Shown piece after piece: positions 43,890 to 53,335 of a DNA stretch of 64,000 nt. The notes under the pieces are model-generated. The model was not told the DNA's origin. It ran no database searches and worked only from the letters and a program-made list of their open reading frames with translations. Position 1 is the first letter of the stretch. Each line of letters starts with the position of its first letter. The DNA is from SB11 sp037968475 (GTDB lineage: Bacteria > Bacteroidota > Bacteroidia > UBA8524), in NCBI GenBank assembly GCA_037968475.1, contig JBBKVO010000024.1:62001-126000 (forward strand), read 5' to 3'. The position numbers were made by a program, and so were the translations under genes.

Positions 43890-44969
43890 TTATCGAAGAT
43901 TATTTATCATTTTAACTATTTCGCTAACGGCTTCCTTTTTGAGTGTCAGTTCAATAGTAGAAGTGGGGCTAAGGACAATGTCCTTTTTTATTGCTGTATA
44001 ACAACTTTCCCCTTCTATATGATAAGCTAAAATGGAGTATTTATAATTTAACGGCAACTTGACGGTATTGTAGCCAGGCGCAGGAATAGCTTTATATTTA
44101 CCATTGCCACTATATTCTGTCCTCAAATAATAGTTATAATCTTCATCTTGAGAAAAGAGAAAGACTTTAGTCTTTTCCCAATTTAATTTTTCAGATGATT
44201 TTAGATTGATACTAATAGATACTTCTTGCAAGTTTTCCTCTCTGGCTTTCCTGCTTATATAATAAAAGCCAGAGTATTTTAAAGTTAACTCATAACCAAT
44301 TATTTCTCTATTTGATAATTTCTTGCCCTTATGTATGGTTTTTGCATTACTAGAGTTAGTTGAATCTAAAGTAAGCATATCCATGTTTATTACTGTTGGG
44401 GCATCATTTTTAGTGCTATCTATTTCGTATGTTTTTACCACTTTAATTGGTGAGTAATAATTTTTTGAAACAGAATCATATAAATATGCTAGTCCTCCAA
44501 GCATTTTTGTTGAAGGTAAAAAACGTAATCCTGTTGCATATTTTGGATTAAAATTTAATGTATTACCATTCTTATCTTTTATAGTTAATTTTAAGACACC
44601 CTTCAATTCCATTAGCGAATCGGGTAGATTTATAGGTAAGTTACTACTAAATAATACATCTTTTGGGTCTTGACTAAAAGAGAACTCTATGCTCACTTTG
44701 TCTTTGTATATATCCCCCGTATTGGTAATAAATGAATTTTCCCAAAGTATTAAGTCTGTTTCATTTGGCAGCTCAATTATCGTATCAGATGGATAAACGT
44801 CAAAACTCATATTATTAGCTAAACGAAGGCCATTCACTATGCTATCTTGCAATGCTTGCTCTTTATTCATTAGGTCATCCACATTTCTTTCCTGCTTATT
44901 TTCATTTTTACATGAAGACAAAGTGGTTATGAAAACAAAAGCACTATAAATAATTATACTATTTCTCAT
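43890..44969 (-). CDS. Predicted lipoprotein of unknown function (359 aa)
   Basis: Signal region MRNSIIIYSAFVFITTLSSC gives a lipobox TLSSC with C20. A polar helical segment (20-45) precedes beta-rich repeats that resemble bacterial Ig-like or carboxypeptidase-regulatory-like domains (LKLTIKDKNGNTLNFNPKY, LELTLK near the end). No specific family recognised. Monocistronic. Confidence 0.7.
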   Translation of the reverse strand: MRNSIIIYSAFVFITTLSSCKNENKQERNVDDLMNKEQALQDSIVNGLRLANNMSFDVYPSDTIIELPNETDLILWENSFITNTGDIYKDKVSIEFSFSQDPKDVLFSSNLPINLPDSLMELKGVLKLTIKDKNGNTLNFNPKYATGLRFLPSTKMLGGLAYLYDSVSKNYYSPIKVVKTYEIDSTKNDAPTVINMDMLTLDSTNSSNAKTIHKGKKLSNREIIGYELTLKYSGFYYISRKAREENLQEVSISINLKSSEKLNWEKTKVFLFSQDEDYNYYLRTEYSGNGKYKAIPAPGYNTVKLPLNYKYSILAYHIEGESCYTAIKKDIVLSPTSTIELTLKKEAVSEIVKMINNLR

Positions 44970-45087
44970 AGATTTTAACTTGCTAGTGGAATACTTTGGC
45001 TTTTTGATGAGTCATTTGCCGTAGTATCGGTTATTCTTTGAGTTTGTCTAATACCTGTTCAAAAACCTCAAAACTTTATCGCGAGGT

Positions 45088-46572
45088 TCACTCATTACAA
45101 ACGCCTGCTTCCACCAAATAGTGTCGGTCTTCACGCTCAAAGTAATAGCGCACATTAGGTTTAATTACAGAATCAGGGTGTTGCAGCCGTTCAGTTGGGT
45201 TTACACCCTCCCACAACGTTTCATCACATATCACCATACGCGGGTTAGTCCACGCATTGTATACACTGCTTATCCATAAGTAATCGTGCTTATGAAATGC
45301 TCCCAACAGCCAATAAGGCGGGGCAACAGCATAGTTGTGTGGCAATACATGGGCTACGGCTTCAATTTCTTTTACATACGGTTTTTCATCCGCAGGGTTG
45401 GGTGCAGTCAAAATACCAACAGCATTTTTGCTAAAAGAATAATTCACTTCTGTTTTTAGCAACACTACCTGTGCGCCAATTAAAACAATAGCTACAATAC
45501 TATTGGCCGTAATAATTTTTTTGGGCGAAGAAAACCAAAACCGTCCCTGCACAAGGCTATATACAGCCACGGCCAAAAACAACGTAAACGATAGCGAAAA
45601 ACGAGGAACCCAAGTGAGCGAAAACCCGTTTTGTGGCAAGTATACCAAGCCCGATACCATGTTTACTGCAAGCACAGGCATGAGTATCAAAACCCACCAC
45701 AGCAACAGTTTGGGCTGTATGCGCACAAACAGCAGCCATACCAATAGGGGCAATTGCATTAAAGCAAAACTTTTTAGTATTGAGCCTATGTATTCACTTT
45801 TAACCCTGCTGTCCATTTCAGCCCATCGGGCAAAAGCCTTGTCCAATCGGGTTTCGGCAAAGTGGTTTTTATATTTTAGGTAGATAATACCCAATGCAAA
45901 AACCGCGATATATACCAAGCCCCACACCAACGATTTTTTTAGCCATTGCTTTTGGGTGATGCGTTGCGAAATCCACTCCCAAGTAAAATATAAAGTGTGC
46001 AAGCAAGCGGCCAATACTGCCCCGTCCTCTTTAACAGAAATAATAAAAAGTGCACTGATAATGCTAACCCATTTTTGCTGCCTGTATAGCGAAAGGGAGA
46101 AAATAAACCCCAGCGGGACATACAGCATTTCTATATGGAAGCCAAACCAAGTATCATCGTACAACCAAAAGGAATATGGGCCAAGAAACAGGGCAAGAAG
46201 AAAAACGGTGATACGGGCTTTGTTCACTTCGGCTTTTTGTAAGGTTTTAAAGCAGTATATAAATGCCCAAACATAAAGCCCCAATTGTGCCACAAACAGC
46301 CCATAAGCTCCAAGCCAAAGCACCAGAGGCCCCAGCAATAGGTTAAAAAAATAGTTATGATACAAAGCATGGTGGCCATAGTTATTCTCAAACATAGCAG
46401 GGCGACCTTGCAGCCAGCTACGGCTTATTTGTATGTGCGAGAACAAATCGCTTTGGTAAGTGTGCTTATTAAATAAAGAGAGTTTTGCAGCAAAAAACCA
46501 AAGCAGCATTGCCAAACCAATGCCCACAACGGCTATTGCCCAATACTGCTTTTTTTTACTGTGCTCTGCCAT
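45088..46572 (-). CDS. DUF2079 multi-spanning membrane protein (second of pair)
   Basis: 494 residues, about 12 membrane helices. DUF2079 hallmarks: YQSDLFSHIQISRSWLQGRP near 37-56 and the segment DTWFGFHIEMLYVPLGFIFS in the middle, ending in soluble YYFEREDRHYLVEAG. GT-C-like topology is probable. It begins one base inside the stop of the gene at 46572-48071 (TAATG overlap). Both are paralogs: the block YFEREDRHYLIEAG and the Q-helix are nearly the same. Confidence 0.88.
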   Translation of the reverse strand: MAEHSKKKQYWAIAVVGIGLAMLLWFFAAKLSLFNKHTYQSDLFSHIQISRSWLQGRPAMFENNYGHHALYHNYFFNLLLGPLVLWLGAYGLFVAQLGLYVWAFIYCFKTLQKAEVNKARITVFLLALFLGPYSFWLYDDTWFGFHIEMLYVPLGFIFSLSLYRQQKWVSIISALFIISVKEDGAVLAACLHTLYFTWEWISQRITQKQWLKKSLVWGLVYIAVFALGIIYLKYKNHFAETRLDKAFARWAEMDSRVKSEYIGSILKSFALMQLPLLVWLLFVRIQPKLLLWWVLILMPVLAVNMVSGLVYLPQNGFSLTWVPRFSLSFTLFLAVAVYSLVQGRFWFSSPKKIITANSIVAIVLIGAQVVLLKTEVNYSFSKNAVGILTAPNPADEKPYVKEIEAVAHVLPHNYAVAPPYWLLGAFHKHDYLWISSVYNAWTNPRMVICDETLWEGVNPTERLQHPDSVIKPNVRYYFEREDRHYLVEAGVCNE

Positions 46573-48071
46573 TATTTTGGGGTTATACCGGCCTCAATAA
46601 GGTAGTGTCGGTCTTCACGTTCAAAATAAAACTTTACTTCGGGTCTAATTACCGAGTCGGCGTGCTGCAACAGTTGGTCGGCAACAACATTTTCACTATT
46701 GCTGTTATCGCATATAATCATGCGCGGCCACACACGGGCATTAAAAATCACATTCGTCCATATCACATCCTGTTTATGGAAATAGCCAAACATAGGATAT
46801 GGCGGTGCAACGGGGTACATTTCAGGGAGCACTTGCGCCACCTTTCGCACATCGTTCCAATAGGGGTAGTAATCGTGGGGAGGAGTATCTCTAAAAATTT
46901 TTTGCGTGTTTTGGTGGTACGAGTAGTCAATTTCTGATTTCAGTAATTTTTTTTGCCAATTGAAAATACCATAACCTACAACTATTGCTGCTACCCAACA
47001 CACAAAAGCAGGACGAAACCAAGCCCTTGAAAACATAAGCAGTGAAAATGCGCCCATAGCCAAAAAAAGACTAAGAATAAGCGAAAAACGAGGTACCCAA
47101 GTGAGTGAAAAACTTTGCGCAGGGAAGTATACAAACCCTGAAATAAGGTTGACGATAATAATGGGAATTGAAAACGCTAACCACCACAACCATGCCTTAT
47201 AATTTAGTTGGCGGATGAAGAATAAGAACAAAGCAAAGGGCAACAACATTAGCCCGAACGAAGAAAAAACACCTGTAAAGTAAGCGCGTATATCTTGTGT
47301 GCTTTGCAGGCTTATCCGCTCAAACGATTCGGTAATTCTATCGTAGCCAAAATTGTTTTGCGCTTTTAGGTAATAAACACCTGCCACAAAAAAGGCTACC
47401 CAAACCCCACCCCACAATAGCGATTGCAGTAGCCAGCGTTTTGCGGTTATTTTTTTAGCGGTCATTTGCAAGGCTATAAACAACAGGTGTATGCAGGCTA
47501 CCATTACGGCTCCGTCTTCTTTTATACTAAGCATTAGCAAGGCTGCCAATGCACTAACCCAATGTTGTTTTTTGTATAGCGAAACAGCAAACACAAACCC
47601 TAGCGGTATGTATAGCATTTCGGTATGAAAACCGTAGTGCGGATCATCGTACAACCAAAAAGAAAAAGGCGCACAAAAAATGGCAAGGTAAAAAACGGCA
47701 GTAAGCAGGCGATGGTTTAGGCTTTCATCTTTCTTATAAACGGTAGGGAAAGTATATACCAAAGCCAAAACATACAGCACAAACTGGGTAATGAAAATAC
47801 CTGTTGCACCCCACTGTTTGGCCAAAGGCCCCATTAGCAAATCAAAAAAATAATTATGCAGTTTGCTATGGTCGCCATAGCAATTTTCGTGCATCAATGG
47901 GCGACCTTGCAGCCAGCCTCGGGCTATTTCTAGGTGCGTATATAAGTCTGATTGGTAGCCCATTTTATTAAAAATGGTAAGCTTTGCAGCAAAGTACCAA
48001 ACCAATATCCCCAGTGAGGTAAAAAACACTGCTAGTCCAAAGAAATCACGTTTTTTAAAAAGCTCTATCAC
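46572..48071 (-). CDS. DUF2079 multi-spanning membrane protein (first of pair)
   Basis: 499 residues, paralog of the neighbour at 45088-46572. Shared blocks: YQSDLYTHLEIARGWLQGRP, HYGFHTEMLYIPLGFVFA, FYFEREDRHYLIEAG. It starts 4 bases before the stop of the gene at 48068-49462 (ATGA overlap), so three genes are translationally linked. DUF2079 is of unknown function but has the GT-C helix pattern; transfer of a lipid-linked sugar is plausible. Confidence 0.88.
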   Translation of the reverse strand: MIELFKKRDFFGLAVFFTSLGILVWYFAAKLTIFNKMGYQSDLYTHLEIARGWLQGRPLMHENCYGDHSKLHNYFFDLLMGPLAKQWGATGIFITQFVLYVLALVYTFPTVYKKDESLNHRLLTAVFYLAIFCAPFSFWLYDDPHYGFHTEMLYIPLGFVFAVSLYKKQHWVSALAALLMLSIKEDGAVMVACIHLLFIALQMTAKKITAKRWLLQSLLWGGVWVAFFVAGVYYLKAQNNFGYDRITESFERISLQSTQDIRAYFTGVFSSFGLMLLPFALFLFFIRQLNYKAWLWWLAFSIPIIIVNLISGFVYFPAQSFSLTWVPRFSLILSLFLAMGAFSLLMFSRAWFRPAFVCWVAAIVVGYGIFNWQKKLLKSEIDYSYHQNTQKIFRDTPPHDYYPYWNDVRKVAQVLPEMYPVAPPYPMFGYFHKQDVIWTNVIFNARVWPRMIICDNSNSENVVADQLLQHADSVIRPEVKFYFEREDRHYLIEAGITPK

Positions 48072-49462
48072 TTAGTTTTTTCTTCCGTTTGTTTGCGCAC
48101 CAAAATATACTGCCATACCAAAAGTGCAGCGGCCATTGGCAATAGCCATATCATACGTGCCATATACCTATCTACCACGCCCGAAAACGAGGCGCACACC
48201 ACACCATTCACCACACTGCCTATAAACACCGTTAGGGCAAAGGCAAAAGCGCTGCTATATACAGGTTTGCGATAAAAAAACACTCCAAAAATCACAAGTA
48301 GTAATAACGAGGCATACACCACCCACCGCTGTATGGTAGACTGTGTTTCAAAATACAATGTTTGGGTATACTGCACTGCATTTTGGTATTGAGGCATCTC
48401 TCGACCAAAAAAATCTTTTATTCCACCATATACAGGAGAACCTTCGGCCATTGGGGTGAGGTAGCCCAAATCAAACATAAAAAGTTGTTTCCAACCGTCT
48501 TCCACACATTTTTCTATCAAAACAGCGCGGGCAGGGCCGTAGGCCAAAATACCTTTTACAGTTTTACCATAAGCCGCATCTTTTTCAATCCAGCATTCGC
48601 CCCAACCTTTGGCTACACAGGCACTATCGTATAGGGGGCTGTTGTTATACTCCCACAAAAAAGCTACGGCGTGTGGCGGCAGGTTGTTTTTTACAGCACA
48701 AAGGTCGGCAGGTGCATCGGGGCATTTATGGTCGAGGTATACTTTGGCTGCCCCTGTTTCTATGCAGCGCGCCACCAAAAACACATTGCCCGTGCGCGAA
48801 GGTCTAAAACCCACACCCAACCAATAGTTGAACAAGCAAATAACCAACCACGCGGCCAAGCCCCAAAACACCACCCGTTTATGGGTTTTGTTTCTAGCAG
48901 CAAAAAAAGGTTTTTTCTTAAAAATAAGTCGCAACACAAAAAGGCCAATGGCCAGAATACTAAATATAAGCAGGTGCGAGCTATGCACCGATATTGAAAA
49001 TAACAATACCACTACCAACCAAAAACGGTGTTTGGGGGCTATGTCTTTTCCTGCTACCAAAGTAGCAAAAGCCAATAGTGCTATGGGCGAGAATACATCG
49101 GCCATTATTTGGCTGTGGTTGTGCGATAAGCCTGTTAACAAGCCCAAACCTGCCAATAAAAGACAAGTAGGAATAAAGGAATTTTTTATCTGTAAAATGT
49201 ATTTTACCGCCATGCGGGCAGCAAACAGTAACACCAACGATTGCGCAAACAATACCAACCAAAGGCTAAACCACATACTGCTGTGGCGCACAAACCAACT
49301 GTAAAAATAAGGTCTGTCTACAGGGACATAGTGTATAAAACCCGCTACTATATACGTGCCTGAATCAGAATAGAGCATGGGATAGCCATTGAGCAGGGCA
49401 GGAAAATTAATTGCTGCCAGCGCGACTATAAAAGCCAATATTTTTAGCACCCATTGCCTCAC
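48068..49462 (-). CDS. Multi-spanning membrane protein, GT-C-like
   Basis: 464 residues, about ten membrane helices, with a first loop carrying YSDSGTYIVAGF. No certain family; topology is like GT-C/ArnT transferases. The start is GTG at 49462, 6 bases after a minus-strand TATATTTG -7 element (49468-49475), so it is leaderless or nearly so. First gene of a three-gene unit with DUF2079 twins. Confidence 0.8.
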   Translation of the reverse strand: MRQWVLKILAFIVALAAINFPALLNGYPMLYSDSGTYIVAGFIHYVPVDRPYFYSWFVRHSSMWFSLWLVLFAQSLVLLFAARMAVKYILQIKNSFIPTCLLLAGLGLLTGLSHNHSQIMADVFSPIALLAFATLVAGKDIAPKHRFWLVVVLLFSISVHSSHLLIFSILAIGLFVLRLIFKKKPFFAARNKTHKRVVFWGLAAWLVICLFNYWLGVGFRPSRTGNVFLVARCIETGAAKVYLDHKCPDAPADLCAVKNNLPPHAVAFLWEYNNSPLYDSACVAKGWGECWIEKDAAYGKTVKGILAYGPARAVLIEKCVEDGWKQLFMFDLGYLTPMAEGSPVYGGIKDFFGREMPQYQNAVQYTQTLYFETQSTIQRWVVYASLLLLVIFGVFFYRKPVYSSAFAFALTVFIGSVVNGVVCASFSGVVDRYMARMIWLLPMAAALLVWQYILVRKQTEEKTK

Positions 49463-49467
49463 GTTGC

Positions 49468-49475
49468 CAAATATA
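49468..49475 (-). promoter_or_regulatory. -7 element (TATATTTG) of the 45088-49462 operon
   Basis: Exact TAnnTTTG with only 5 bases between its last G and the GTG start codon at 49462. An inverted repeat GCGC-aata-GCGC (49515-49526) lies between the two divergent operons and may be an operator. Confidence 0.6.
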
Positions 49476-49560
49476 CGGTTATAAGTACATTTGGGGTATT
49501 TTTAAGTATTTTTGGCGCAATAGCGCACAAAAAAGTATCTTATTTTAGCAAAAGAATTAA

Positions 49561-50916
49561 GTGCAAAATGTAAAATCATACAGTTTTTGGGCATTTTGTG
49601 CCTTAGTAGTACTATACGTAATACTGTTTTTTAACGGGCGCGAGTGGATGAAACACGATGCACTGCGCCACGATATGACGGCGTATTACGCCTACCTGCC
49701 TGCTGTTTTTATTGACCAAGAAATAGAGCTAAACAGCGAGGAAACCCGCAACAACATGATGTATTGGTGGAGTGTGGAAGCTCCCGCGCGCGAAGGCCGC
49801 ATTATCCGTATGAGCATGGGGGTGAGCTACTTGCATTTGCCCTTTTTTCTGCTGGCACACGTAACGGCCAAACCATTGGGACACGAGGCCAACGGGTTTA
49901 ATGCCCACTACTACTTTTTTATACTTATTGGCAGTGTGTTTTATGCCCTTGCAGGGTTTTGGTTGCTGCGTAAACTGCTATTACTTTTTTTTGGCGATGG
50001 AGTTACCGCCATTACCCTGCTACTTATTGCCACAGCTACCAACTTGGTATACTATGCCCTTAGCGAAGGGGCTATGAGCCATGTATACAATTTCTTTTTA
50101 GTGGTGTCTTTGTTATACCTCACCGTAAAATGGCATCAAAAGCCTAAGTGGGGCAATACTATTTTGTTGGGCTTGGTAATGGGCATTATTACGTTATCGC
50201 GACCTACTAATTTATTGTTGGCTTTAGTGCCCGTGTTGTACAATGTATATTCAAAAGAAACACTACTGCAAAAACTACAATGGGTGCAAAAGCACTGGCA
50301 CTATGTGCTAACGGCGCTTGTGTTTGCATTTTTGGCTTTGCTGCCCCAATTGCTCTACTGGCATTATATGAGCGGTAAGTGGTTATACTATACCTATGGC
50401 GATGAAGGCTTTTTCTTCGCCCATCCACATATTATTGATGGCTTGTTTAGCTACCGCAAAGGTTGGTTTGTTTATACCCCCATAATGGCACTTGCGACAT
50501 TGGGCATAGCGGTAGTTTGGAAACAAGCCAAAAAATGGGCATTGCCGTTATTTATAGTACTGCCCGTGTTTGTGTGGTGCGTTTACAGTTGGTGGACATG
50601 GTGGTATGGCGGCAGTTTTGGCTCGCGACCGATGATAGATATTTACGGGTTAATGGCCATTCCTTTGGCGGCTTTGATTACTTGGGCACTAAAAAGAAAA
50701 TGGACGGGTGCAACGTTTTGGCTGTTGGGTGCATTCTTTATATACCTTAATATATACCAAACGTACCAGTACAAAAAAGCGTTGATACACTGGGATAGTA
50801 TGACCAAAGAGGCCTACTGGGCGGTATTTTTAAAGAAACAATACCCTGATAACTACGGCGATTTGATAAAAACCCCTGATTACGAAAAAGCGAAAAAAGG
50901 AGAAGATGAGTACTAG
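49561..50916 (+). CDS. Multi-spanning membrane protein, GT-C-like
   Basis: 451 residues, about ten helices. Uses GTG at 49561; a stop codon is immediately upstream in frame and the next ATG is 30 codons in. The first extracellular loop shows DMTAYYAYLPAVF, which fits the first loop of GT-C transferases; the family could be GT39-like but is not certain. It overlaps the start of the next gene by 11 bases. Confidence 0.8.
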   Translation: MQNVKSYSFWAFCALVVLYVILFFNGREWMKHDALRHDMTAYYAYLPAVFIDQEIELNSEETRNNMMYWWSVEAPAREGRIIRMSMGVSYLHLPFFLLAHVTAKPLGHEANGFNAHYYFFILIGSVFYALAGFWLLRKLLLLFFGDGVTAITLLLIATATNLVYYALSEGAMSHVYNFFLVVSLLYLTVKWHQKPKWGNTILLGLVMGIITLSRPTNLLLALVPVLYNVYSKETLLQKLQWVQKHWHYVLTALVFAFLALLPQLLYWHYMSGKWLYYTYGDEGFFFAHPHIIDGLFSYRKGWFVYTPIMALATLGIAVVWKQAKKWALPLFIVLPVFVWCVYSWWTWWYGGSFGSRPMIDIYGLMAIPLAALITWALKRKWTGATFWLLGAFFIYLNIYQTYQYKKALIHWDSMTKEAYWAVFLKKQYPDNYGDLIKTPDYEKAKKGEDEY

Positions 50917-52081
50917 CATAGCCAAAAAAAGCATCCTGTTTATACTTTTAGCACTTAGTTTTTATACTTCGCACGCTATTGACGGGCGTTTGCTGATAAG
51001 TACCACGCCTAATTTTTTTGATAGGTGGTATAAAAGCTATACCGAAATACCCATGGCACATATACCCCAAACACAAACCGTATACAAGCGGCAGGTGTTT
51101 TATATGTTGCCTTTTATCACCGGTTTTTCGGCTACGGATAATAGGCCTAATATTCGTTATGATGTAAACATTAGCCAGAACGGAAAATCGGTATACGAGC
51201 AAAAAGCAGTTACTGGACTAACCAAAATTGTTAACGATACTGCCGCCATTTTTTTGTGCGAAACGGTGATTAATTATGAGTTTTTAGAAAACAGCCCCAA
51301 TGGCACTTATACCATTACCCTATTGGTGCACGATAATATAGCCCAAACCACCACCCAATTAACAGCCGATATTACCCTAAGTACCTACAAGTTTAACGAG
51401 CGAAAATATACCAATGCCGATAGTTTTTTTGTGTGGCAAAACTACTACTATGAGGGGATAGACCCTGATAGAGAGATTGACGGGTTAATGTTTTTCTCGT
51501 TCCCGCAAATGCAAAGCAATGCTGAGAAAACCCTAGCACTATTAGCCTATTTTGAAGATCTTTTTAAAGGGAAAACCTATTTACTAAAAGAGCTGGAAAA
51601 TATATTTCTTTCTCGCAATGCGGATGAACGACTTACCATGATACACGTACTAAACTTGGTAAGCTATATGCCCCAAAGCCTGCAAAACAAGTTTACTGAC
51701 GAAGAGAAAAAATTTTATGCCGACTTAAAAGGGTTTGGACTGCCAGTGATACCAGAAGGGGCAGTAAACAACCACTTTTTGTTGAATATACTTTGGTCTA
51801 AATTTTTTGCAACGGGCAGTTACAACTATGCTAAAAAAATTGCTGAAACCTTTGAACTAGCCAAATACAAAGGCGCGCTTACAACGTTTAGCGAATCAAA
51901 ACAAACGGAAGTCGATAAGCAAGCTGCTTTTTTAGAAACCGTTTATCAAAAGAATATAGAAGATATGTTGAAGCGTTTGCCCAACCATCCATTGTTCAAC
52001 GGGTATTGCCTGTATATGATAGATAGGGGCGATGTGAGTGAGTTGGTAAAAAAAGAATTAGTATCAGTTGTGGTGCGATAA
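50906..52081 (+). CDS. Exported protein of unknown function
   Basis: 391 residues with a signal peptide (about 1-20, LSFYTSHA). Residues 25-150 look like a beta-rich domain with an Ig-like look (YDVNISQNGKSVYEQKAV, YTITLLVHD). A helical second half follows (160-391), without known motif. The start overlaps the end of the preceding membrane gene by 11 bases, so the two are coupled; it may work on the same cell-surface sugar or protein. Confidence 0.75.
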   Translation: MSTSIAKKSILFILLALSFYTSHAIDGRLLISTTPNFFDRWYKSYTEIPMAHIPQTQTVYKRQVFYMLPFITGFSATDNRPNIRYDVNISQNGKSVYEQKAVTGLTKIVNDTAAIFLCETVINYEFLENSPNGTYTITLLVHDNIAQTTTQLTADITLSTYKFNERKYTNADSFFVWQNYYYEGIDPDREIDGLMFFSFPQMQSNAEKTLALLAYFEDLFKGKTYLLKELENIFLSRNADERLTMIHVLNLVSYMPQSLQNKFTDEEKKFYADLKGFGLPVIPEGAVNNHFLLNILWSKFFATGSYNYAKKIAETFELAKYKGALTTFSESKQTEVDKQAAFLETVYQKNIEDMLKRLPNHPLFNGYCLYMIDRGDVSELVKKELVSVVVR

Positions 52082-52159
52082 GCAACCCCAATCATCATTT
52101 GCCCATCTAATCAAAATATATTTCGGTTATTTGCACTACAACTACCCTGTATACTTTTG

Positions 52160-53335
52160 ATGAGTGAAGATAATAACAACTTTTGGCAGCGTTTGTGGGC
52201 ATTCCTTACCCCTGCACGCATTGGCTTGCTATATATTATAGCCTTTGTGGCCGCATCAATAGCTCAATACTACAAACCCCAAGCGGGCGAGTATACCAAT
52301 TATAACAACTACATCATTTTTAAACAGGCATTTTTTCACCTGTTGCACGGTAAAGACCTTTACATACTGCACCCTACCGAATGTTGGGATTTATTTAAGT
52401 ACAGTCCCGCCTTTGCTTTGTTTATGGGCGTTTTTGCATGGCTGCCCGATATTGTAGGGCTTTCGTTATGGAATTTACTAAACGCAATGGTGTTGTGGTA
52501 TGCGTTTACCCAATTGCCACAAGCCAATAGCAAACAAAAGGCCTTTATGTTGCTGTTTGTATTTTTAGAACTGTTAACCAGCATACAAAACTCGCAAAGT
52601 AATGGGCTAATAGCAGGACTTTTATTATTAGCCTTTGTACGACTTGAAAAAGGCGATGTAGTATGGTCGCCGCTGTATATAATGCTCACCGTATTTATAA
52701 AAATATTTGGAGTAGTAGCCTTTGCATTGTTTTTGCTGTATCCTAAAAAGCCAAAATTTATAGCCTATAGCATACTGTGGGGTGTAGTACTTTTGGTGTT
52801 GCCCATAGTAGTAACAGGAAGCGACGGGCTGTTGATGCAATACCAAAGTTGGTGGAATATGCTAAAAGAAGACCACTCAGCATCCGTTGGATTATCCGTT
52901 ATGGGGTGGCTAGAGACTTGGTTTGGCTATAACGGCAGCAAAACGCTTATTACCTTTTTGGGAGTTGTGTTGTTTTGTCTTCCGCTTATAAAAATTAAAC
53001 ACTATGCACACTATATGTACCGAGTGCTGTTGTTGGCATCGGTATTGTTGTGGGTAATCATCTTTAACCATAAGGCCGAATCGCCCACCTTTGTAATAGC
53101 TATTACAGGCGTAGCCCTTTGGTTTTTTATGCAGAAAAGAGAGACTTGGAAAATTGTGGTAGTGGTATTGGCGTTTGTGTTTACATCGCTATCGCCCACC
53201 GATTTGTTTCCGCACTTTGTGCGAAAAGAATTAGTAGAACCCTTTGTACTAAAAGCAGTGCCCTGTATATTGGTTTGGGGCATTATTGTTTACGAAATGT
53301 TGTTTAAAAAATATGAGTTGTATAAAAGTGAGTAG
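52160..53335 (+). CDS. GT87-type (DUF2029) membrane glycosyltransferase
   Basis: 391 residues from the ATG at 52160, about 10 membrane helices. GT87 features: YTNYNNYIIFKQAFFHLLHGKDLY in the first loop, the segment LFKYSPAFALFMG and a further ESPTFVIAI motif. These enzymes transfer mannose or related sugars from polyprenyl-phosphate donors. A TAnnTTTG-like element ends on the base before the ATG, which is too close for the usual start, so the real promoter is uncertain. It overlaps the next gene by 23 bases. Confidence 0.85.
   Translation: MSEDNNNFWQRLWAFLTPARIGLLYIIAFVAASIAQYYKPQAGEYTNYNNYIIFKQAFFHLLHGKDLYILHPTECWDLFKYSPAFALFMGVFAWLPDIVGLSLWNLLNAMVLWYAFTQLPQANSKQKAFMLLFVFLELLTSIQNSQSNGLIAGLLLLAFVRLEKGDVVWSPLYIMLTVFIKIFGVVAFALFLLYPKKPKFIAYSILWGVVLLVLPIVVTGSDGLLMQYQSWWNMLKEDHSASVGLSVMGWLETWFGYNGSKTLITFLGVVLFCLPLIKIKHYAHYMYRVLLLASVLLWVIIFNHKAESPTFVIAITGVALWFFMQKRETWKIVVVVLAFVFTSLSPTDLFPHFVRKELVEPFVLKAVPCILVWGIIVYEMLFKKYELYKSE

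Noticed and set aside
48828..49304. 158-codon plus-strand frame inside the membrane protein gene 48068-49462
   Set aside because: Opposite a multi-spanning protein that is part of an overlapping operon; no domain, basic low-information sequence.
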